Below, piece after piece: positions 54,840-62,550 of a stretch of DNA of 64,000 nt. The DNA lies in assembly GCA_019116585.1 (NCBI GenBank), contig DXBJ01000008.1:56220-120219 (forward strand). The letters are read 5' to 3'. This stretch comes from Candidatus Faecalibacterium gallistercoris (GTDB lineage Bacteria; Bacillota; Clostridia; Oscillospirales; Ruminococcaceae). The translations under genes and the position numbers were made by a program. Each line of letters starts with the position of its first letter. Position 1 is the first letter of the stretch. The notes under the pieces were generated by a model that saw only the letters and a program-made list of their open reading frames with translations, ran no database searches and was not told the DNA's origin.

Positions 54840-55492
54840 CCGTTATGGACTTTGCCTTTGCGGTGTGGGAGACCTTTTACATCACCGTCCTTTCCACCGC
54901 GTTTGCCCTGGTGCTGGGGCTGCCCCTGGGCGTGCTGCTGGTGGCCGGGGACAAGGACGGCGTCCTGCCCCTGCCCGGCTGGCTGATGCACGCGCTGAAC
55001 TTCGTCATCAACATCCTGCGCAGCATCCCCTTCCTGATTTTGATGATCTGCGTATTCCCTCTGTCCCGCCTGATCGTGGGCACCACGGTGGGCACCAACG
55101 CCACCATCGTGCCCCTGGTGGCGGCGGCCTTCCCCTTTGTGGCGCGGCTGGTGGAGACCAGCCTGCGGGAGCTGGACCCCGGCGTGGTCGAGGCCGCCCA
55201 GAGCATGGGCGCCACCCCCCTGCAGATCATCACCAAGGTGATGATCCCCGAAAGCCTGCCCAGCCTTGTCTCCAGCATGACCACCGCCCTGACCACCATC
55301 CTGGGCTATTCGGCCATGTCGGGCGCCATCGGCGGCGGCGGCCTGGGCAAGGTGGCCATCTCCTACGGCTACTACCGCTACCAGGCCGGCATCATGCTGG
55401 TGGCCGTGGTGCTGCTGATCGTGCTGGTGCAGCTGTTCCAGACCATCGGCACCGCCATCGCCACCCACAGCGACAAGAGATTGAGAAAGTGA
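54836..55492 (+). CDS. metI: Methionine ABC transporter permease
   Basis: 218 residues, five membrane segments. The EAA loop is visible in VVEAAQSMGATPLQIITKVMIPESLP. It forms the pore with MetN. The GTG at 54836 overlaps the metN stop; an ATG nine bases later is possible. The order Q-N-I with T-box control matches Firmicutes methionine importers. Confidence 0.93.
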   Translation: MTVMDFAFAVWETFYITVLSTAFALVLGLPLGVLLVAGDKDGVLPLPGWLMHALNFVINILRSIPFLILMICVFPLSRLIVGTTVGTNATIVPLVAAAFPFVARLVETSLRELDPGVVEAAQSMGATPLQIITKVMIPESLPSLVSSMTTALTTILGYSAMSGAIGGGGLGKVAISYGYYRYQAGIMLVAVVLLIVLVQLFQTIGTAIATHSDKRLRK

Positions 55493-55537
55493 CCCCCCGC
55501 CTCCCGTGACGGAGGGAGGGCAAGAAAGGAGTTCTCT

Positions 55538-56812
55538 ATGAACCGCGATACCATCTGCGTGCAGGGCGGCTACACCCCCGGCAACGGCGAGCCCCGCCAG
55601 ATCCCCATCATCCAGTCCACCACCTTCAAGTACGACACCAGCGAGGACATGGGCAAGCTGTTCGATCTGGAGGCCGACGGCTACTTCTACTCCCGCCTGC
55701 AGAACCCCACCTGCGACGCCGTGGCCCGCAAGATCGCCGCCCTGGAAGGGGGCGCCGCCGCCATGCTGACCTCCAGCGGGCAGGCCGCCAACTTCCTGGC
55801 CCTGTTCAACATCTGCCAGTGCGGGGACCACATCGTCTCCTCCTCCACCATCTACGGCGGCACCTTCAACCTGATCTCGGTCACCATGGCCAAGATGGGC
55901 ATCGACGTCACCTTCGTCTCCCCCACCGCCACCGAGGAAGAGCTGGACGCCGCGTTCCGGCCCAACACCAAGGCCGTCTTTGGCGAGACCATCGCCAACC
56001 CCGCCCTCACCGTGCTGGACATCGAAAAGTTTGCCAGGGCCGCCCACGCCCACGGGGTGCCCCTGATCGTGGACAACACCTTCCCCACTCCGGTCAACTG
56101 CCGCCCCATCGAGTGGGGCGCCGACATCGTCACCCACTCCACCACCAAGTATATGGACGGCCACGGCGCCGGGGTGGGCGGCGCCATTGTGGACAGCGGC
56201 CATTTTGACTGGATGGCCCACGCCGACAAGTTCCCCGGCCTGACCACCCCCGACGAGAGCTACCACGGCATCACCTACGCCGAGCGGTTCGGCCAGGGCG
56301 GCGCTTTCATCACCAAGGCCACCGCCCAGCTGATGCGGGACTTCGGCTGCTGCCAGTCCCCCCAGAACGCCTTTATCCTGAACCTTGGCCTGGAGAGCCT
56401 CCACGTCCGGATGGCCCGCCACTGCGCCAACGCCCTGGCAGTGGCCCAGTTCCTGGAGCAGCACCCCAAGGTGGCCTATGTGGATTACTGCGGGCTGGAG
56501 TCCAGCCCCTACCACGCCCTGGCCCGGAAGTATCTGCCCCATGGCAGCTGCGGCGTGGTCTCCTTCGGCCTGGCCGGCGGCCGCGAAGCCGCCAGCACCT
56601 TCATGAAGTCCCTGCGGCTGGCCGCCATCGAGACCCATGTGGCGGACGCCCGCACCTGCTGCCTGAACCCGGCCTCCAGCACCCACCGGCAGATGAACGA
56701 CGAGCAGCTCAAGGCCGCCGGCGTCCCCGCCGAGCTGGTGCGCATGAGCTGCGGCCTGGAAGCCAGCGAGGACCTGATCGCGGACATCGCCCAGGCGCTG
56801 GACCAGGTCTGA
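55538..56812 (+). CDS. metY: O-acetylhomoserine sulfhydrylase
   Basis: 424-residue PLP enzyme of the Cys/Met metabolism family, length typical of MetY. The PLP region reads HSTTKYMDGHGAGVGG (Lys Schiff base), with LTSSGQAANFLAL near residue 75 and SCGLEASEDLIADI at the end. It makes homocysteine directly from O-acetylhomoserine and sulfide. AAAGGAG precedes the ATG. It is next to metA, whose product is its substrate. Confidence 0.92.
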   Translation: MNRDTICVQGGYTPGNGEPRQIPIIQSTTFKYDTSEDMGKLFDLEADGYFYSRLQNPTCDAVARKIAALEGGAAAMLTSSGQAANFLALFNICQCGDHIVSSSTIYGGTFNLISVTMAKMGIDVTFVSPTATEEELDAAFRPNTKAVFGETIANPALTVLDIEKFARAAHAHGVPLIVDNTFPTPVNCRPIEWGADIVTHSTTKYMDGHGAGVGGAIVDSGHFDWMAHADKFPGLTTPDESYHGITYAERFGQGGAFITKATAQLMRDFGCCQSPQNAFILNLGLESLHVRMARHCANALAVAQFLEQHPKVAYVDYCGLESSPYHALARKYLPHGSCGVVSFGLAGGREAASTFMKSLRLAAIETHVADARTCCLNPASSTHRQMNDEQLKAAGVPAELVRMSCGLEASEDLIADIAQALDQV

Positions 56813-56857
56813 TCCCGCCCCGGCCATTTTTGGAAGGCACTTCAAACAACCACCTCT

Positions 56858-56925
56858 TGGGCCGGCTCCCCCTTTGTCCCCCTTTGACAGAGGGAGCCGT
56901 CAGCGCAGCTGACCGAGAGGGCTCT
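56858..56925. repeat. REP-like intergenic repeat between metY and metA
   Basis: GGCTCCCCCTTTG ... CAGAGGGAGCC stem followed by GTCAGCGCAGCTGAC. Both parts are inverted repeats, of a style that recurs in other intergenic spaces here (25560-25615, 37515-37560). Confidence 0.5.
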
Positions 56926-56939
56926 GAAAGGAATCCGCC

Positions 56940-57869
56940 ATGCCCCTCATCATCCCCAAGACCCTGCCCGCCTACGACGCGCTGTACGCGGAAAACATCT
57001 TTGTGATGCACCGGGAGCGGGCCCTCTCCCAGCACATCCGGCCGCTGGAGATCGCCATCCTCAACCTGATGCCCACCAAGATCGCCACCGAGACCCAGAT
57101 CGCCCGGCTGCTGGCCAACAGCCCCCTGCAGGTCCACATGACCCTGCTGCAGACCGCCAGCCACGCGGCCACCCATGTTTCCCCCGCCCATCTGGAAGCC
57201 TTTTACAAGACCTTTGACGAGGTGCGGGACCGCCGCTTTGACGGGATGATCATCACCGGCGCGCCGGTGGAGACCATCCCCTTCGAGGAGGTGGACTACT
57301 GGCCCGAGCTGTGCGAGATCATGGATTATTCCAAATCCAACGTTTACTCCACCCTCCACGTCTGCTGGGGGGCGCAGGCGGGGCTGTACCACCACTACGG
57401 GGTGCGCAAGGAGCTGCTGCCCGAAAAGATGTTCGGCATCTTCCCCCACCGGGTCACCCGGCCGGCCAACCCCCTGGTGCGGGGCTTTGACGAGGAGTTT
57501 TATGCCCCGCACAGCCGCCACACCGGGGTCTGCGTGGAGGACATCGCCCAGTGCCCGGCGCTGCGCATCCTGGCCGCCAGCGACGAGGCCGGCCCCTACC
57601 TGCTGAGCACCGAGAACGGCCGCCAGATCTTCGTCACCGGGCACCCCGAGTACGACAAGCTGACCCTGGACGCCGAATACCGCCGGGACGTGGCCCGGGG
57701 GCTGCCCATCGCGCCGCCCAAAAACTACTACCCCGACAACGACCCCGGCCGCACCCCTGTGTTCCGCTGGCGGGCCCACGCCCACCTGCTGTATTCCAAC
57801 TGGCTGAACTATTATGTCTATCAGAACACCCCCTACGACCTGAACACCCTGGACGACACCACGCCGTAA
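56940..57869 (+). CDS. metA: Homoserine O-acetyltransferase (MetA family)
   Basis: 309 residues, MetA fold. The catalytic Cys is in [15 protein letters not shown], and the His/Glu pair is near [16 protein letters not shown]. The residue that separates acetyl from succinyl specificity is Glu here ([15 protein letters not shown]), as in acetyl-CoA-using Bacillus cereus MetA; Escherichia coli has Gly. Therefore O-acetylhomoserine is the predicted product, agreeing with the neighbouring metY. Confidence 0.92.
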   Translation: MPLIIPKTLPAYDALYAENIFVMHRERALSQHIRPLEIAILNLMPTKIATETQIARLLANSPLQVHMTLLQTASHAATHVSPAHLEAFYKTFDEVRDRRFDGMIITGAPVETIPFEEVDYWPELCEIMDYSKSNVYSTLHVCWGAQAGLYHHYGVRKELLPEKMFGIFPHRVTRPANPLVRGFDEEFYAPHSRHTGVCVEDIAQCPALRILAASDEAGPYLLSTENGRQIFVTGHPEYDKLTLDAEYRRDVARGLPIAPPKNYYPDNDPGRTPVFRWRAHAHLLYSNWLNYYVYQNTPYDLNTLDDTTP

Positions 57870-57897
57870 CCAGCAATCCACATTGAGAGGTACTTTC

Positions 57898-58944
57898 ATG
57901 GGCATCCAACCAAGCTGGGGCTTTTCGGTGGGCAGCCTGCCCCCCGGGCCCCTGAACCGGATCAGCGACGTGCCGGGGGTGACGGTGGGCCACTGCACCC
58001 TGGCCGGCGGCGACGTCCAGACCGGCGTCACCGCCCTGCTGCCCCACCCGGGGGACACCTTTCACGAAAAGGTGCCTGCGGCGGCCCACGTCATCAACGG
58101 CTTTGGCAAGACCACCGGCCTGGTCCAGATCGAAGAGCTGGGCACCCTCGAGACCCCCATCCTCTTCACCAACACCCTCAGCGTGGGGACGGTGTCCACC
58201 GCGCTGGTCCGGTATATGCTGGACCGCTGCCCCGACATCTGCGAGACCACCGGCAGCGTCAACCCGGTGGTCTGCGAGTGCAACGACAGCGGCCTGAACG
58301 ACATCCGGGGCCTCCACGTCACCGAGGCCCACGCCCTGGCCGCCCTGGCCGACTGCCGCGCCGATTTTGCCGAGGGCGCGGTGGGGGCCGGCCGGGGGAT
58401 GCGCTGCCACGGGCTCAAGGGCGGCATCGGCTCGGCCTCCCGCCGGCTGGAGCTGGAGGGCCGGACCTTCCATCTGGGGGCGCTGGTCCTGTCCAACCAC
58501 GCGCGGTTCGACGACCTGATCCTGGCCGGCGTCCCCATCCGGCAGCGGCTGGCCCAGGCCGGCGTGCCGCCCCACCAGGACCGGGGGTCCATCATCACGG
58601 TGCTGGCCACCGACGTCCCCCTCACCTGCCGCCAGCTGGGCCGGGTGGCCCGCCGGGCCATCGTGGGCCTGAGCCGCACCGGCTCCTACTGCGGCAACGG
58701 CAGCGGGGAGATCGTCATCGCCTTTTCCACCGCCTGCCGCATCCCCCACGACCCCCGGGGGGACTTCGTGCCCCTGCGGGCGGTCCACGAGGACCGGATG
58801 GACCTGCTGTTCCGGGCCGCGGCCGAGTCGGTGGAGGAGAGCGTCCTCTCCTCCCTGCTCCACGCCGAGACCGTCACCGGCCGGGGCGGCCTGACCGTCC
58901 CCTGCCTGGCCGACCTGCTGCACCAAGCGAAAGGAGAATCCTGA
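57898..58944 (+). CDS. P1-family (DmpA-like) aminopeptidase
   Basis: 348 residues. The family signature RISDVPGVTVGHCTLAGGDVQTGVTA starts the protein, and RGSIITVLATDVPL contains the Gly230-Ser231 bond at which P1/DmpA peptidases self-cleave, exposing the catalytic Ser. It removes N-terminal residues (often D- or beta-amino acids) from peptides. GAGAGG supports the ATG at 57898. It follows metA by 28 bases and precedes the nitroreductase by one base, so co-transcription is likely. Confidence 0.88.
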   Translation: MGIQPSWGFSVGSLPPGPLNRISDVPGVTVGHCTLAGGDVQTGVTALLPHPGDTFHEKVPAAAHVINGFGKTTGLVQIEELGTLETPILFTNTLSVGTVSTALVRYMLDRCPDICETTGSVNPVVCECNDSGLNDIRGLHVTEAHALAALADCRADFAEGAVGAGRGMRCHGLKGGIGSASRRLELEGRTFHLGALVLSNHARFDDLILAGVPIRQRLAQAGVPPHQDRGSIITVLATDVPLTCRQLGRVARRAIVGLSRTGSYCGNGSGEIVIAFSTACRIPHDPRGDFVPLRAVHEDRMDLLFRAAAESVEESVLSSLLHAETVTGRGGLTVPCLADLLHQAKGES

Positions 58945-58945
58945 C

Positions 58946-59521
58946 ATGGACATCATGGAACTGCTTGCCACCCGCCGCACCTACCGCCGCTTTCAGCAGA
59001 CGCCCGTCCCCGCCGCCGTGGTGGACGACATGATCCAGGCTGTGCGCCTGTCCTCCTGCGGGGGCAACCGGCAGGCCATCCGCCTGGTGGTGGTCCAGAG
59101 CCCCGAGATGGTGGCCCGGGTCCAGCCCCTGGTCAAGTGGGCGGCCTACCTGCCCCCCGAGCAGGGGACGCCGGGCCCCGGCGAACAGCCCGTCCTGTTC
59201 GTGGCCGTGGTCCAGGACGCCTCGATCCCCGGCGACAAGGACACCGACGCAGGCATCGCCCTGGCCAACCTGACCCTGGCCGCCTGGGCCAGGGGGGTGG
59301 GCAGCTGCATCATGGGGGCCATCGACCGACCCCGGCTGACCGGGCTGCTGGGCCTGGCGGAGAACGAAACGCTGCACACCATGGTGGCCCTTGGCTACCC
59401 GGCCCACGCCGCCCGCGTCGTCCCCCTGACCGAAGCCACCGGCGTCAAATACTACCTGGACGCAAACCGCGACTACTGCGTGCCCAAGCGCAGCGCGGAA
59501 GAGATCGCGCGGTATCTCTGA
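58946..59521 (+). CDS. Nitroreductase-family FMN oxidoreductase
   Basis: 191 residues of the nitroreductase fold. It opens with ELLATRRTYRRFQQTPVPAAVVDDMI, the FMN-phosphate Arg-rich motif, and has SSCGGNRQAIRLVVV and GVGSCIMGAIDRP for FMN and partner-subunit contact. Natural substrate unknown. AAAGGAG precedes the ATG, which lies one base after the upstream stop. Confidence 0.88.
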   Translation: MDIMELLATRRTYRRFQQTPVPAAVVDDMIQAVRLSSCGGNRQAIRLVVVQSPEMVARVQPLVKWAAYLPPEQGTPGPGEQPVLFVAVVQDASIPGDKDTDAGIALANLTLAAWARGVGSCIMGAIDRPRLTGLLGLAENETLHTMVALGYPAHAARVVPLTEATGVKYYLDANRDYCVPKRSAEEIARYL

Positions 59522-59527
59522 ACGCCC

Positions 59528-59583
59528 AAGCCCCCGCCTGAGCGCGCCCCCTGAGGAGGCCGCCCCGGGCGGGGGCTTTTTGC
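59528..59583 (+). terminator. Terminator after nitroreductase
   Basis: AAGCCCCCGCC ... GGGCGGGGGCTTTTT stem with T tract. Confidence 0.8.
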
Positions 59584-59663
59584 ATATATGCGTCATATTT
59601 TGGCGTATTTTGCATAAGTTATCTCAATTTGGTTTCAATTTAGGCTGCCTTTCTGCACAAGAC

Positions 59664-59692
59664 TTGACATTTACATTTGTACAAACTATACT
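59664..59692 (+). promoter_or_regulatory. Promoter of amino-acid ABC binding protein gene
   Basis: TTGACA and TATACT with a 17-base spacer. Upstream (59581-59620) lie TGCATA-type motifs, including the palindrome GCATATATGC, that resemble the inverted repeat at 60818-60848. Confidence 0.75.
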
Positions 59693-59811
59693 ACAGGTTG
59701 TCGCCGGGATGACGCCCGGCTGAACGCCGCATCGTCTGTTTGCGGCCGGGGCGGGTCGCCCGCCCCCTGCCTGTTTGCCAAAGTTCGAAGATTCAAGAGG
59801 AGTGTATGAAT

Positions 59812-60690
59812 ATGAATAAGATCACCCGCCGCAGCTTCCTGGCCGCTGCCGGTCTGTCCGCCGCTCTGGTCCTGACCGCCTGCTCCAGCACCAGCTCTTC
59901 CACCGCCGCCTCCAGCACTGCCAGCAGCGCCGCTTCTGCCGCCGGCAGCGAGGCTTCCACCCAGGCCATCCAGACCCTGGAGGACCTGAACGGCAAGACC
60001 GTGGGCGTCCAGCTGGGCACCACCGGCGACCTGCTGATGAGTGAGGAAGTGGGCGAAGGCGAGGACAAGCTGGGCATCGCCGGCGTGGAGCAGTACAACA
60101 AGGCCGCCGACGCCGTGCAGGCCCTGCTGACCAACAAGATCGATGCCGTCTGCATCGACGACCAGGTGGCCAAGAACTTTGTGGCCGCCAACCCCGATGA
60201 GCTGACCACCCTGGACACCGCCTTCGCGGAGGAGAGCTACGCCATCGCCGTCAGCAAGGACAACCCCGACCTGACCGAGCAGCTGAACGGCGCCATCGCC
60301 GAGCTGAAGGAGGACGGCACCCTGGACGCCATCCTGGACAAGTACATCGCCAAGGTGGAGGGCGCCGAGGGCTATGTCTCCCCCGAGGGCACCGAGTACC
60401 CCAACGGCACCCTGGTGATGGCCACCAACGCCACCTTCGACCCCTATGAGTACATCGAGAACGGCGAGATCGTGGGCATCGACGCCGAGTTTGCCAAGGC
60501 CCTGTGCGACAAGCTGGGCTATGACCTGCACATCGAGGACATGGAGTTTGACTCCATCATTGCGGCCGTCAACAGCGGCAAGGCCGACTTCGGCATGGCG
60601 GGCATGACCGTCACCCCCGAGCGTCAGGAGCAGATCGACTTCACCGATACCTACTGCACCGCCGCCCAGTCCATCATCGTGCTGAAGTAA
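59812..60690 (+). CDS. Amino-acid ABC binding lipoprotein (SBP family 3), circularly permuted
   Basis: 292 residues. A twin-arginine-like lipoprotein signal (KITRRSFLAAAG, ending LTAC at Cys24) is followed by a Ser/Ala linker. The normally second lobe comes first (TLEDLNGKTVGVQLGTTGD at ~55, NKIDAVCIDDQVAKNFV, ESYAIAVSK, AELKEDGTLDAILDKYI at ~180). A linker leads to the normally first lobe (VMATNATFDPYEYIENGEIVG at ~202, AGMTVTPERQEQIDFTD, QSIIVLK at the end). The ATG at 59812 is preferred to 59806 because of ribosome-site spacing. It serves the downstream permease and ATPase. Confidence 0.92.
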   Translation: MNKITRRSFLAAAGLSAALVLTACSSTSSSTAASSTASSAASAAGSEASTQAIQTLEDLNGKTVGVQLGTTGDLLMSEEVGEGEDKLGIAGVEQYNKAADAVQALLTNKIDAVCIDDQVAKNFVAANPDELTTLDTAFAEESYAIAVSKDNPDLTEQLNGAIAELKEDGTLDAILDKYIAKVEGAEGYVSPEGTEYPNGTLVMATNATFDPYEYIENGEIVGIDAEFAKALCDKLGYDLHIEDMEFDSIIAAVNSGKADFGMAGMTVTPERQEQIDFTDTYCTAAQSIIVLK

Positions 60691-60768
60691 GCGGACGGAC
60701 CATCTGCGGTCAAAAGAGAAAAAACTCTTTACAAACTGCGGTTTTTGTGGTTTCATAAGAGATGCAGA

Positions 60769-60802
60769 GGACAGAGCCCAGGTGCGAATCCCGGCTCTGT
60801 CC
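60769..60802 (+). terminator. Stem-loop between binding protein and permease genes
   Basis: Perfect 10-bp stem GGACAGAGCC / GGCTCTGTCC followed by CTTCTCTTT. Probably lowers permease and ATPase expression relative to the binding protein. Confidence 0.6.
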
Positions 60803-60817
60803 CTTCTCTTTATGTAT

Positions 60818-60848
60818 ATATGCATAAAAATTCAAAAATTATGCATAT
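60818..60848. promoter_or_regulatory. Inverted repeat, ARG-box-like operator
   Basis: ATATGCATAA / TTATGCATAT arms around AAAATTCAAAAA. The sequence GCATAAAAATTCA is one base from the common Firmicutes ARG-box half pair GAATAAAAATTCA, so an ArgR-type regulator is plausible. Confidence 0.45.
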
Positions 60849-60883
60849 TCACCCCCTGTCCGCCCCGTCAAGGAGGGAAGTTC

Positions 60884-61594
60884 ATGGCATTTTTCCAAAA
60901 CCTGTGGGAGGAACTTTCCAGCGAGTTCGTCTCCACCTTCATCGAGGAGCAGCGCTACCTGCTGTTCCTGAACGGTCTGAAAACCACCCTGATCGTTGCC
61001 TTTGCGGCAGCGGCCCTGGGCGTGGTGCTGGGCTTCATCATCGCCTACATCCGCACCACCCATGACCAGACCGGACACCTGCGCATCCTGAACGGCATCT
61101 GCAAGCTGTACCTGACCGTCATCCGCGGCACCCCCACCATGATCCAGCTGCTCATCATGTACTTTGTCATCTTCGGCTCGGTGAATGTCGGCAAGGTGCC
61201 GGTGGCCATCCTGGCCTTCGGGATCAACAGCGGCGCCTATGTGGCCGAGATCTTCCGCAGCGGCATCATGAGCCTGCCTCCGGGACAGATGGAGGCCGCC
61301 CGCAGCCTGGGTCTGAACTACACCCAGGCCACCTGGAAGATCATCCTGCCCCAGGCGGTCAAGAACGTCCTGCCCGCGCTGGGCAACGAGCTGATCGTCC
61401 TGCTCAAGGAGACCTCCATCAGCGGCTACATCGCCCTGCAGGACCTGACCAAGGCCGGCGACATCGTCCGCAGCCGCACCTACAGCACCTTCTTCCCCTA
61501 CATCTCGGTGGCCCTGATCTACCTGATGATGGTGCTGTTCCTGGAGAAAGTGCTCAACTATATGGAAGGGAGGCTGGCGCGCAGTGACCGCTAA
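60884..61594 (+). CDS. Amino-acid ABC transporter permease
   Basis: 236 residues of the HisMQ/GlnP family, with about five membrane segments. [21 protein letters not shown] and the EAA loop [44 protein letters not shown] are clear. Uptake of a polar or charged amino acid. AAGGAGG precedes the ATG. The ATPase gene overlaps its end by 11 bases. Confidence 0.94.
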   Translation: MAFFQNLWEELSSEFVSTFIEEQRYLLFLNGLKTTLIVAFAAAALGVVLGFIIAYIRTTHDQTGHLRILNGICKLYLTVIRGTPTMIQLLIMYFVIFGSVNVGKVPVAILAFGINSGAYVAEIFRSGIMSLPPGQMEAARSLGLNYTQATWKIILPQAVKNVLPALGNELIVLLKETSISGYIALQDLTKAGDIVRSRTYSTFFPYISVALIYLMMVLFLEKVLNYMEGRLARSDR

Positions 61595-62357
61595 CAAAGA
61601 AAAGATCATCGAGGTCCGCGGCCTGAAAAAGACCTACGGCGGCGAGAAGAAGCGGGGCTACAAGGGCTTGACCCCTCTCCTGGACGTGCTGAAAGGCATC
61701 GACATCGACATCTACCGGGGGGACGTGGTCTGCCTGATCGGCCCGTCGGGCTGCGGCAAGTCCACCTTTCTGCGCTGCCTGAACCGGCTGGAAAAGCCCA
61801 CCGGCGGCACCATCAAGTTCGAGGGAGTCGAGGTGGACGAGGCCCACATCGACAAGCTGCGCCAGAAGATGGGGATGGTGTTCCAGCACTTCAACCTCTT
61901 CCCCCACATGACAGTGAAGGAGAACCTGGAGATGGCCCCCGTCCTGCTCAAGCTGAAAAGCAAAGAGGAGGCCGCCCAGCGGGCCGACGAGCTGCTGGCC
62001 CGGGTGGGCCTGTCGGACAAGGCGGACGTCTACCCCGCCAGCCTGTCGGGCGGGCAGCAGCAGCGCATCGCCATCGCCCGGGCCCTGGCCATGGACCCCG
62101 ACGTCATCCTGTTTGACGAGCCCACCTCGGCCCTGGACCCCGAGATGGTGGGCGAGGTGCTGGCCCTGATGAAGGAGCTGGCCCACACCGGCATCACCAT
62201 GCTGGTGGTGACCCACGAGATGGGCTTTGCCCGGGAGGTGTCCAACCGGGTCATCTTCATCGACGAGGGGGTCATCCAGGAGGACGAGCCCCCCGAGGAG
62301 CTGTTCTCCAATCCCAAGAACCCCCGGCTGAAAGCCTTCCTCTCCAAAATGTTATAA
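61584..62357 (+). CDS. Amino-acid ABC transporter ATP-binding protein
   Basis: 257 residues. Walker [11 protein letters not shown]-loop [12 protein letters not shown], signature [14 protein letters not shown], Walker [13 protein letters not shown], switch His in VTHEMGFA. The polar amino acid (GlnQ/HisP) class. It has a 16-residue charged insertion near residue 20 ([16 protein letters not shown]) not usual in GlnQ. GTG start after GGGAGG, overlapping the permease gene. Confidence 0.95.
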   Translation: MTANKEKIIEVRGLKKTYGGEKKRGYKGLTPLLDVLKGIDIDIYRGDVVCLIGPSGCGKSTFLRCLNRLEKPTGGTIKFEGVEVDEAHIDKLRQKMGMVFQHFNLFPHMTVKENLEMAPVLLKLKSKEEAAQRADELLARVGLSDKADVYPASLSGGQQQRIAIARALAMDPDVILFDEPTSALDPEMVGEVLALMKELAHTGITMLVVTHEMGFAREVSNRVIFIDEGVIQEDEPPEELFSNPKNPRLKAFLSKML

Positions 62358-62366
62358 TGCAAAAAG

Positions 62367-62404
62367 AAACGCCCGGCAGGAAATGTCCCGCCGGGCGTTT
62401 TTGT
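62367..62404. terminator. Bidirectional terminator
   Basis: AAACGCCCGGC / GCCGGGCGTTT with A and T tracts on the two sides, between the ABC ATPase gene and the convergent small gene. Confidence 0.85.
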
Positions 62405-62524
62405 TTACTTCTTGCGCAGATACTTGATACACGCCAGGATGACGGCCAGGTAGCAGCCGCATCGCAGCAGGTTCATGACGACGGTCAGGACCATGCCGGC
62501 CCCGACCATGATGGTGGGTGACAT
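62405..62524 (-). CDS. 39-residue single-pass membrane protein
   Basis: Not in the ORF track as such; read from the sequence. On the minus strand TAGGAGGTGAAAGGCG precedes ATG and an open frame of 39 codons (starts MSPTIMVGAGMVLTVV, ends CIKYLRKK). One hydrophobic helix with three cysteines (RCGCYLAVILAC) and a basic tail, so probably a small inner-membrane protein. It lies 26 bases after the dnaK-like stop on the same strand and ends at a terminator. Function unknown. Confidence 0.65.
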   Translation of the reverse strand: MSPTIMVGAGMVLTVVMNLLRCGCYLAVILACIKYLRKK

Positions 62525-62550
62525 CGCCTTTCACCTCCTATCGGTCTGTG

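Noticed and set aside
54233-56845. 870-residue minus-strand ORF
   Set aside because: Antisense of metN, metI and metY.
60769-60802. tRNA-like T-arm sequence (GGTGCGAATCCCGGC)
   Set aside because: No acceptor stem, D-arm or anticodon arm around it; it is the loop of a perfect hairpin.
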